A stretch of 64,000 bases of DNA from 66-474 sp039923855 (GTDB lineage: Bacteria; Pseudomonadota; Gammaproteobacteria; Xanthomonadales; Rhodanobacteraceae): contig JBDTBW010000007.1 in assembly GCA_039923855.1 (NCBI GenBank), forward strand, positions 8,189 to 72,188, read 5' to 3'. The notes below the pieces were generated by a model. The model was not told the origin of the DNA, made no database searches, and saw only the letters and a program-made list of their open reading frames with translations. Made by a program: the position numbers and the translations under genes. Of this stretch, positions 24,775 to 31,635 are shown piece by piece; within the stretch, counting starts at the first letter, position 1; each line of letters begins with the position of its first letter.

Positions 24775-24890
24775 CGGAAGTCGGCAGTAGGAAGTTGGAA
24801 ATAAAAAAAACAACCGATGACACCCCTATTGTTCTCCATTGTTTCGCATCCAGATTTTCAGCCCTCTACTTCCTACTTCCCGCTCTGAAA
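24775..24890. repeat. Family D G-rich inverted repeat, empty form (D3)
   Basis: The left arm (about 24776-24800) reads GCGGAAGTCGGCAGTAGGAAGTTGGAAAT. The right arm (24866-24887) is C-rich on plus, TACTTCCTACTTCCCGCTC, inverted. The spacer is about 65 bp of AT-richer sequence. The right arm supplies the last codons (SGK-stop) of the sensor kinase gene on minus. Confidence 0.6.
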
Positions 24891-26162
24891 ATCCAGCGTC
24901 GACACCGCGCCGCGATCCGCGCGCGGCGTCAGCGAAACGCGCCAGCCATAGAGTTCGCACAATCGCCGCACGATCGCCAGACCCAGTCCCGCGCCCTTGA
25001 CGACCTCGCCCTCGCCGCGCACGCCGCGCTCGAACAGTCGCTGCGCGTCTTCCGGCTTGATGCCGGGGCCGGTGTCTTCGACCAGCACACGGCCTTCCTG
25101 CACTCGCACTACCACCTCGCCCTCCAGCGTATATTTGCAGGCGTTGCCGACCAGATTCCCCAACGCAACCGCGACCACGGATGAGGGCGCCTCCACCGCG
25201 CATGGAGATTCCACTTCCATGCGCATCGTCACCGGTTTATTGGCGATGTGTTGTTGATTGGTGTCAATCACTTCGGCGACAACCCTTGTGACATCGGTGG
25301 TCTCGCCATCGACCGGGCCGGAACGCTCCGCGCGCGAAAGCAGCAGCAACGCTTGCGTCAATTCGGTGGACTGGCGCACTGCGCGTTCGATCCGCTTCAG
25401 CCGTATTTTCACTTTCTCCGGCAAGTCCGGATTGTCCATCAGCAATTCGGTGGTGGTGGCGATCACCGCCAGCGGCGTGCGCAATTCGTGGCTGACGTCC
25501 GCGTTGAATTCGCGGTCGCGTTCGATCATCGATATCTGGCGTTGCGCGTAATCGTCCAGCGCGGTCGCCAGTTCGCCGACCTCGTCCTCGGCGAAATACG
25601 GCGCCAGCGGTTCCGGTGCCCCGCCGCGCCGCACCGCGCGCAGCCGCTGTGCAAGTTCGGTCACCGGCCTCATCACCCGCGCCGACAGCCATACGCCGAT
25701 CAACAGCGACAGTGTGCCGAGCAAAATAACGGTTGCGATCAATGCGACCAGCAACTGCCGCTTACCGAGTTCGTCGCGGGTGACATCGTACAACTCGAAC
25801 GCGTCGTAGTCCGGCGCGCGCCGCACCGCGATCTTGTAGTGATGGGTGCGGCCGTCTGCGCCGACGCTGGTGTAATCGTGCACGCCGGTGCCGAAGTCCT
25901 GCCATGCCAGCGGAATCTTGTATTCCTTGCGCTTGCTGAATATCCAGGGCACCACCAGGTTGGTGCCGGCGGGGCGGGTGGGATCCGCGCGAACCTGCGC
26001 AACCAGATTGTCGACATCGTGCTGCAACTGCTCGACGATCAGCCGATCCTCGACCGTATTGCGCACGTATACGGCGGCGAACGCGAACAACGCCGCCAGC
26101 CCGAAGCCGAGCAGCGCATAGGAAATAATGATGCGGCTGCGCAGCCTACGTCGGGATTGCAT
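24873..26162 (-). CDS. Sensor histidine kinase (ColS-like)
   Basis: A 429-aa kinase from ATG 26162: TM1 (about 12-33), a periplasmic domain of about 100 aa, TM2 (about 140-160), HAMP (RVMRPVTELAQRLRAVRRGG), H-box DVSHELRTPLAV, N-box NLVGNACKY, G1 VEDTGPGI and G2 GAGLGLAI. It overlaps the regulator gene by 17 nt; an in-frame ATG at 26192 is possible. The regulator resembles ColR, whose partner ColS senses metals in Pseudomonas and Xanthomonas, so this may be ColS-like; the periplasmic part is not decisive. The last three codons lie in a repeat arm. Confidence 0.87.
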   Translation of the reverse strand: MQSRRRLRSRIIISYALLGFGLAALFAFAAVYVRNTVEDRLIVEQLQHDVDNLVAQVRADPTRPAGTNLVVPWIFSKRKEYKIPLAWQDFGTGVHDYTSVGADGRTHHYKIAVRRAPDYDAFELYDVTRDELGKRQLLVALIATVILLGTLSLLIGVWLSARVMRPVTELAQRLRAVRRGGAPEPLAPYFAEDEVGELATALDDYAQRQISMIERDREFNADVSHELRTPLAVIATTTELLMDNPDLPEKVKIRLKRIERAVRQSTELTQALLLLSRAERSGPVDGETTDVTRVVAEVIDTNQQHIANKPVTMRMEVESPCAVEAPSSVVAVALGNLVGNACKYTLEGEVVVRVQEGRVLVEDTGPGIKPEDAQRLFERGVRGEGEVVKGAGLGLAIVRRLCELYGWRVSLTPRADRGAVSTLDFQSGK

Positions 26163-26832
26163 CCGGATCGACCATGCGGTAGCCGATGCCATGGCGCGTG
26201 TGGATCAGCGGCTTGGCGAACGGCTTGTCGATCGCCGCGCGCAGACCGTGGATATGCACGCGCAATGAATCGCTGTCCGGCAATTCCTCGCCCCACACGC
26301 GCTGCTCCAGATCCTGCCGCGTCACCACCGAGGGACTCGCCTCCATCAACGCCTGCAGGAGTTTCAATCCAATCGGGTTCAACTGGATCGGTTTGCCTTC
26401 GCGCATCACGGTGAGCGTGTCGAGGTTGAAGGTGAGATCGGACACTTTCAGTACGCGGCTCTGCGGCCCTTTGCCGCGGCGCGCCAGTACTTCCAGCCGC
26501 GCTGCGAGTTCCTGCAGCGCGAACGGCTTGGTCATGTAATCGTCGGCGCCGGATTCGAAACCGGTGAGTTTCTGATCCAACGCGTCGCGCGCGGTCAGCA
26601 TCAGGATCGGCGTGTGCTTGTGCGCCTCGCCGCGCAATTTCTTGCACACTTCCAGCCCGTCCATGCCAGGCAGCGTCAGGTCCAGCACGATCACGTCGAA
26701 ATCGTTGACCACCGCCAGGTGCAGGCCGGTCACGCCGTCGCCGGCGAAGTCGACCACGTGGCCGTGATCCTCCAGATAATCACCGATGTTGGTCGCGATG
26801 TCGTTGTTGTCTTCGATCACCAGCACGCGCAT
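26146..26832 (-). CDS. OmpR-family response regulator (ColR-like)
   Basis: A 228-aa regulator. The receiver domain has the acidic pair in VIEDNND, the phospho-Asp in VIVLDLTLPGMDG (about residue 51), Thr in MLTARD and Lys in DDYMTKPF. The C-terminal winged helix has LNPIGLKLLQALMEASP and PDSDSLRVHIHGLRAAIDKP, the latter closely like ColR. AGGAG lies 7 nt before ATG 26832. It is transcribed before the kinase. Targets are unknown; ColR controls membrane-stress and lipid-modification genes in relatives, and lpxO lies in this window, but no link is shown. Confidence 0.88.
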   Translation of the reverse strand: MRVLVIEDNNDIATNIGDYLEDHGHVVDFAGDGVTGLHLAVVNDFDVIVLDLTLPGMDGLEVCKKLRGEAHKHTPILMLTARDALDQKLTGFESGADDYMTKPFALQELAARLEVLARRGKGPQSRVLKVSDLTFNLDTLTVMREGKPIQLNPIGLKLLQALMEASPSVVTRQDLEQRVWGEELPDSDSLRVHIHGLRAAIDKPFAKPLIHTRHGIGYRMVDPDAIPT

Positions 26833-27001
26833 GGCAAGCTCCTGCTCTGGACGGCGCGATGTGCGAAGCGCCGCCGTAGCGGCAAGCTTAGCGGGAAACA
26901 CGTTCCGAGGCTGCAGCCACTTGGTCAGTTGCCATCCAGAGGCCTGTCGACCTGAGACGGCTACCCGGTTTGGATGGTCTTCTGACAGACCCCGGAGATG
27001 C

Positions 27002-28768
27002 TCAATGCAATACTTTGACGCCGACGGCATTTGCGGCGTCGAGATCGTGCCGGCAGATATGCGAGCCGGTCACGATCCGGCACGATTCGCTGCGATCCGC
27101 GAGGCTGAAGTCGATGGCTTGCCGGTAAACGTGCCCGGCCTCCGCGCTGCCGGGCGCGAAACGCCACTGACGCAACGCGGTGACCGCCGCGTTGGCGAGT
27201 TGCGGGTGGCTGCCACCATCGAGCACGGCGATGTTCTGCACGCTGCCATCCGCGGCAATCATGAATTGCATTTCCACCCGGCCGTGTAAATCGCGGTCAC
27301 GCAAAATGTCCGGGTAGACGGGGGAAACGACATGCACCACGTGAGGCGTAGCCGAAGCGTTGGCGGCCGGCGCCGGTGAAGCTGACGCGGCTCTTGCCTC
27401 TGCGACGGAGGGAGATTGGAAATTTGTCGCAGAGGCGGAATCTGTCTTCATCCCCTCTGAAACCAACGGCGGTGCGGTAGCCTTCGGTGCGGCCGTCAAT
27501 GGCGCGGTATCAATCAGCGAGCGAGCAACAGCCGTATCCATCGACGGTGCAGGCGATACCGCAACGTGCCGATCTTTTGACAACGTCGGGGATTTTGGCA
27601 CGCGCGCTGTTCGCGTCGGCATTACGGAGAATGTATGCGTTGCGGATCGCGCGAATGGTATTTCCGGCACGATTTGCGTTGTTTCCGCAGTGGCTTGACG
27701 TTGCGGTGCCGCGACCATCTTTCGGGGAGTCGGAAGTGCGCGCGCCGGCATTTTGGCAATGCGCGGTGAAGATGCTGACAATGGGACAGTAACCGCCGAG
27801 GCCGAGTCGGCCGCCAACCGCTGCCTCAGACCGAAAGCGAGCAGCATCGCAGCAGTCAGGGCCATCAGCAGTAACAATGCGCTGACGTGACGCTGCTTCC
27901 GCGCCGGCGGCAACAACAAGGTTTCGATGCGCTCGACCAGAATGCCGCCATTGGCGGCCGGCGCGATATGCGATAGGGACGACGAGACAGCCAGATCGGC
28001 GAGCGCCTCCGCATAGCGGCGCGGTGGCGTGCCCATTACTGCGAGCACCGCTTCGTCGCAGCACAATTCCCGATCCGCGCGGACGCGCGTCGACAGCCAG
28101 TGCACCATCGGGTGATAGAACAACAACGTTTCCAGCACGACCTGGCCGAGATTCACCAGATAGTCCCAACGGCGGACATGGCAAAGTTCGTGCGCAAGGA
28201 TCAGTTCGAGCTGCGAAGCCGGCAGACGCAGCAACAGCGCGGTGGGCAACAGGATCACCGGCTTCAAGGCACCGATCAGCGTTGGCGCCTGCACCGCAGC
28301 GGTGGCGAGCAACGCAACCGGACGATCGATTCCGAAACGCGCCGCCAGAACGGTGAGGCGCGGTTGCCAATCTGAAACGAGAACCGCACCACGGCGTGCG
28401 CCCGCGAGCCCCCACCATTGCCAGAACGATCTCGCGCCAAGCGCGATAACACCGGCGATCCATGTGCCGACCAGCCACGGGAGCAACGCGTCCAGGCGTG
28501 TCCATATGTCGATGCTTGTGGCATTTTTTGCGACGACGCCGAGATCCGGAAGCCGTTGCATGGCAGCGGAGTCGATCTGCGTTGGCCACAACCACCACAG
28601 GGTCAGAGCCGGCGCAAGCGCGCACGCGGCGAGCCCAGTCAAACCCAGGATATACCGGGCCGAAGCACTGCGTAGTTGCGTGCGCAGCAATCCGTAGATC
28701 GCGCCGATCAACGCGCCCTGCCATAGGAAATGCAGCAAGGTCCAGCCGATCGCATCGACGAGGTTCAT
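27002..28768 (-). CDS. M56 (BlaR1/MecR1-type) membrane metallopeptidase with C-terminal TonB-like domain
   Basis: A 588-aa protein. N-terminal TMs (about 5-28, 40-62, 95-112) precede a gluzincin domain with HELCHVRRWDYLVN (zinc ligands and catalytic Glu) and ELCCDEAVL (third ligand). Then a TM (about 292-312), a Pro/Ala/Thr-rich linker (about 320-460) and a TonB C-terminal domain (VSPVYPDILRDRDLHGRVEMQF...LRQWRFAPG). BlaR1 relatives sense a signal and cut the BlaI repressor. The sensor here is a TonB-like domain rather than a penicillin-binding one. It overlaps the blaI-like gene by 4 nt. Confidence 0.88.
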   Translation of the reverse strand: MNLVDAIGWTLLHFLWQGALIGAIYGLLRTQLRSASARYILGLTGLAACALAPALTLWWLWPTQIDSAAMQRLPDLGVVAKNATSIDIWTRLDALLPWLVGTWIAGVIALGARSFWQWWGLAGARRGAVLVSDWQPRLTVLAARFGIDRPVALLATAAVQAPTLIGALKPVILLPTALLLRLPASQLELILAHELCHVRRWDYLVNLGQVVLETLLFYHPMVHWLSTRVRADRELCCDEAVLAVMGTPPRRYAEALADLAVSSSLSHIAPAANGGILVERIETLLLPPARKQRHVSALLLLMALTAAMLLAFGLRQRLAADSASAVTVPLSASSPRIAKMPARALPTPRKMVAAPQRQATAETTQIVPEIPFARSATHTFSVMPTRTARVPKSPTLSKDRHVAVSPAPSMDTAVARSLIDTAPLTAAPKATAPPLVSEGMKTDSASATNFQSPSVAEARAASASPAPAANASATPHVVHVVSPVYPDILRDRDLHGRVEMQFMIAADGSVQNIAVLDGGSHPQLANAAVTALRQWRFAPGSAEAGHVYRQAIDFSLADRSESCRIVTGSHICRHDLDAANAVGVKVLH

Positions 28769-29160
28769 GATGCCGTCCCCTTCGGATCGTCATGGCGTTC
28801 CAGCAACTCGCGGAGTTTGTCGAGTTCCTTGCGCGAAAGGCGCGCGTTGCCGAGCGCCTCGATCGCCAACTTAGACGAGGACCCATCGAACAAGCGACGC
28901 GCCAGATCGGCCAGTAATCGTCGCTGGGTCTGGGTCTTGCTCACAGCGGCACGATACACATGCGCACGCTCGCTCTCATCGCGTTGCACCAGACCCTTGG
29001 CGTGCATGATCTGCAGCATCTTCAACGCTGTGGTGTAACCGCCGCCGTCGGCGCGGTAGAGCACATCGTGCACCTCACGGGTCGTCGCCGAATCGCGTTT
29101 CCAGAGCACGTCGAGGATGGCCAGTTCGGCTTCGGTAGGTTTGGGTGTTTGCGTAGTCAC
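28765..29160 (-). CDS. BlaI/MecI-family transcriptional repressor
   Basis: A 131-aa protein with an N-terminal winged helix (PTEAELAILDVLWKRDSATTREVHDVL, then GGYTTALKMLQIMHAKGLV) and a C-terminal dimerisation helix region. The Thr/Ala-Leu-Lys-Met recognition helix is typical of the Penicillinase_R family. It is the first gene of the pair, translationally coupled to the M56 peptidase that should inactivate it. A GATATC-tgca-GGATAT-like inverted motif lies about 40 bp upstream, a possible operator. The regulon is unknown; no beta-lactamase gene is in the window. Confidence 0.92.
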   Translation of the reverse strand: MTTQTPKPTEAELAILDVLWKRDSATTREVHDVLYRADGGGYTTALKMLQIMHAKGLVQRDESERAHVYRAAVSKTQTQRRLLADLARRLFDGSSSKLAIEALGNARLSRKELDKLRELLERHDDPKGTAS

Positions 29161-29212
29161 AACCTTGACCTCACAGGCGTGCTTGGCTATTGCATATCCC
29201 TGCAGATATCAA

Positions 29213-29704
29213 TCAGCCACCACCGCCTCGCAATTGTGGCGTCGCTGACTGTAACCGCATGTAGTCCTCCGCGTTTTGGCGGTCGAGCCGCATCTGTCCA
29301 TAGGTCCGGCACACCCGATGCTTGATCAGCGTGCCGGTTCTACTCTCGTCTTCACAGACCAAGCGATCATCGTCGCGCTTGGTCAGGATCGCGTTGATGT
29401 CCTGCTGATCGGTCAGTACCTGCGATTTGCTACCAGCATCCATCTGCGCCAATGTGCCATAGCGATCGAAGATTGATTGCATCTCGCCGAGTCGCTGGTC
29501 TATCTCGCCTTTCTCTGTTTTGCTCGTTGATTGCCACCGCCCGCCCGGCGCGATCTGCTGTCGGATGGCTGCCGCCACCGCGGTAAAGTCATCCTTGTTG
29601 TCCGCTTTGACCACCGGATCGGTCTTGTCTGCGGCATATACCACGCCGATCTGGCACAACGCCAGACCCATCGTCAAACCGATCAAACACGCTTTCAGTT
29701 TCAT
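29213..29704 (-). CDS. Small exported protein of unknown function
   Basis: A 163-aa protein with a signal peptide (MKLKACLIGLTMGLALCQIGVVYA, cleaved near residue 24). The mature part is helical and polar, with two cysteines (RLVCEDESRTG...HRVCRTYGQ), and ends in RGGGG. GGGAGAAGGG precedes ATG 29704. CEDESRTGTLIKHRVCRTYGQM resembles a short motif found in many small Xanthomonadales periplasmic proteins, but I cannot name a function. It stands alone between the blaI-like gene and rimK. Confidence 0.72.
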   Translation of the reverse strand: MKLKACLIGLTMGLALCQIGVVYAADKTDPVVKADNKDDFTAVAAAIRQQIAPGGRWQSTSKTEKGEIDQRLGEMQSIFDRYGTLAQMDAGSKSQVLTDQQDINAILTKRDDDRLVCEDESRTGTLIKHRVCRTYGQMRLDRQNAEDYMRLQSATPQLRGGGG

Positions 29705-29843
29705 GTCCCTTCTCCCGACCATGCCGCTTCCCCCACAGGATGCCCGACGCATGATCTTGTGAGCCGATCCTAAAACGACGTTTTCGGGTTGTCAACGAAG
29801 CATTTCGTACTACCGGGTTCGTAACAAGCCTCAGGTCCTTCTT

Positions 29844-30719
29844 TCACGCAACAGCCGTCTCGATATGCCGGATCACGGCGGCGGCCACGTCCACGCCAGT
29901 AACGGTTTCGATACCCTCCAGACCCGGCGAGGCGTTGACTTCCAGCACCAGCGGGCCGCGTTCGGAGCGCAGCAGATCGACGCCGGCGATGCCCAGTTCC
30001 ATCGCGCGCGCCGCGCGCAGCGCGGTGCGGCGTTCCTGCGCGGTCAGCTCGATCTTGCTGCCAGTGCCGCCACGGTGCAGATTGGAGCGGAAATCGCCGG
30101 CGACCGCCTCGCGCTGCATCGCCGCGACCACGCGGTCGCCGACCACGAAACAGCGGATGTCGCAGCCATTGGCCTCGCGGATGAACTCCTGCACCAGAAA
30201 ATTGGCATAGAGACCGCGAAAGGCCTCGATCACGCTCTGCGAAGCCGCACGTTTTTCCGCCAGCACCACGCCCTGCCCCTGCGCGCCTTCGTTGAGCTTG
30301 ATGACGTGCGGCGGCGGCCCGAGCATGGTGAGCAAATCCGCGGTGTCGTCCGGGTTGTCGCCAAACACCGTAACCGGCAGATCGAGCCCACGCTTGGCGA
30401 GTATCTGCAAGCTGCGCAATTTGTCGCGCGCGCGTTGCACCGCGTCCGAAGGATTGGGCGTATAAACGCCCATCATCTCGAACTGGCGCAACACTGCGGT
30501 GCCATAAAACGTGATCGAGGCGCCGATGCGGGGGATCACGCAATCGAAGCCTTTCAATTCGCGCCCGCCGTAATGCAATCCCAATCCATCATGCGCGATG
30601 CGCATATAGCAGCGCAGCGGATCGAGCACCCGCACCCGATGCCCGCGCGCGCGCGCGGCCGCGGCCAGCCGCGTGGTGGAATACAGCCGCGCATTGCGCG
30701 AGAGGATCGCGATCTTCAT
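29844..30719 (-). CDS. rimK: RimK-like ATP-grasp ligase (ribosomal protein S6 glutamate ligase)
   Basis: A 291-aa ATP-grasp enzyme. It starts MKIAILSRNARLYSTTRL, has IPRIGASITFYGTAVLRQFE, the ATP-binding VIKLNEGAQGQGVVLAE, and the Mg-binding VLEVNASPGLEGIE near the C-terminus. RimK adds glutamates to the C-terminus of ribosomal protein S6. Its ATG overlaps the stop of the upstream retropepsin-like gene (ATGA), the rimB-rimK arrangement known from pseudomonads. ATG 30719 is chosen over an extension to 30755. Confidence 0.93.
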   Translation of the reverse strand: MKIAILSRNARLYSTTRLAAAARARGHRVRVLDPLRCYMRIAHDGLGLHYGGRELKGFDCVIPRIGASITFYGTAVLRQFEMMGVYTPNPSDAVQRARDKLRSLQILAKRGLDLPVTVFGDNPDDTADLLTMLGPPPHVIKLNEGAQGQGVVLAEKRAASQSVIEAFRGLYANFLVQEFIREANGCDIRCFVVGDRVVAAMQREAVAGDFRSNLHRGGTGSKIELTAQERRTALRAARAMELGIAGVDLLRSERGPLVLEVNASPGLEGIETVTGVDVAAAVIRHIETAVA

Positions 30720-31174
30720 GCGCCCTTTTCCATTGCCTTCGGCATACGTGCACAAGTGTACGAACGCGCGGGATCGACGATGATACGGCCGGTCAGCGCG
30801 GTTCGTCCCAGCAACATCGGAAACAGCATGTCGCGGCGGTCGGTCAGGCTTATCTCGGCCCGAAAAAGCAATCCGGCCAGCGCGACTTCGGTTTCAATGA
30901 ACCAGCGCTCGGTAACGTTGCCGCTGGAATCGGTGACCGCACGGCGATCGCGCGCGCGCGCTTCGCACTGCACGCGCCGCGGATGCCTGCGGCCGGGCCG
31001 CAACACGAACCGCAACCAGGTTTCGCCCTCGCGGTCGAATGTCTCCAGCGTCTCCACATGCAACGCGGACGAGCGCGCGCCGCTGTCGAGCTTGGCTTTC
31101 AGCGATGCGATGCCAAACCGCGGCAACGCCACCCGTTCGCGCCAGCCGAGGATCAAGGGAGCCGAATCAGACAT
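30716..31174 (-). CDS. rimB: RimB-like retropepsin-fold protease (Zn_protease family)
   Basis: A 152-aa protein of the RimB/DUF785 family: the aspartic protease-like signature AKLDSGARSSALHV (about 28-41), then LRFVLRPGRRHPRRVQC, WFIETEVAL and FPMLLGRTAL, in the order of this single-domain fold. In Pseudomonas the protein works with RimK in control of S6 modification; its exact biochemical role there is debated. Coupled to rimK by a 4-nt overlap. No rimA gene is adjacent. Confidence 0.85.
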   Translation of the reverse strand: MSDSAPLILGWRERVALPRFGIASLKAKLDSGARSSALHVETLETFDREGETWLRFVLRPGRRHPRRVQCEARARDRRAVTDSSGNVTERWFIETEVALAGLLFRAEISLTDRRDMLFPMLLGRTALTGRIIVDPARSYTCARMPKAMEKGA

Positions 31175-31198
31175 CGCTTCCGCGCGCTTTTACTTGTA

Positions 31199-31257
31199 GC
31201 CCCCTTAAGTTAAGGGGGCGGATCATTCGTGCGAGCGAAAACGAGCACGAATGATCC
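31199..31257. repeat. Tandem perfect palindromes upstream of rimB
   Basis: GCCCCCTTAAGTTAAGGGGG (from about 31199) is followed at once by GGATCATTCGTGC (31220-31232) and its complement GCACGAATGATCC (31245-31257). The second has a perfect 13-bp stem. It lies between the divergently placed rimB start and the tRNA-Gly end. It looks like an interspersed extragenic element; a regulatory role is not shown. Confidence 0.65.
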
Positions 31258-31342
31258 GGGGGTTGTGGGGATGCGGGAGCCGCACGCAGCAGAGCGACCA
31301 TAACGAAGCTGCGACGCACAACAAACCACAAGGTTCAAACCA

Positions 31343-31413
31343 AGCGGGTGAAGGGAATCGAACCCTCGTCAGTAGCTTGGGAAGCTACAGCTCTACCATT
31401 GAGCTACACCCGC
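31343..31413 (-). tRNA. tRNA-Gly, anticodon CCC
   Basis: The reverse complement folds as a cloverleaf: acceptor GCGGGTG with CACCCGC, D arm AGCTCAATGGTAGAGCT, anticodon stem GTAGC with GCTAC around the loop TTCCCAA (anticodon CCC, reading GGG), and T arm with GGTTCGATTCC. The discriminator is T. The next bases are TGG, so the 3' CCA is not encoded and must be added. Confidence 0.93.
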
Positions 31414-31635
31414 GCAGAACGGTCATGACAACGATCATGGTAGCCACGCGGCCGCGGTCGGCGCAACGGCGGCTGACCGGATTCTTAGGCTTCGCTTAGA
31501 TGCGGCCGCCGGAAGGCAACGGTTCAGCGCCGCTGCGATGTGATGTGCATGCCGGGCGTTGCGCGCCGTCGGCCGTTGCAGGTTCAGCGCTGGGATGCTT
31601 GCCCACCTCAAGCTGACGTATCGCGGAGTTCCGCC

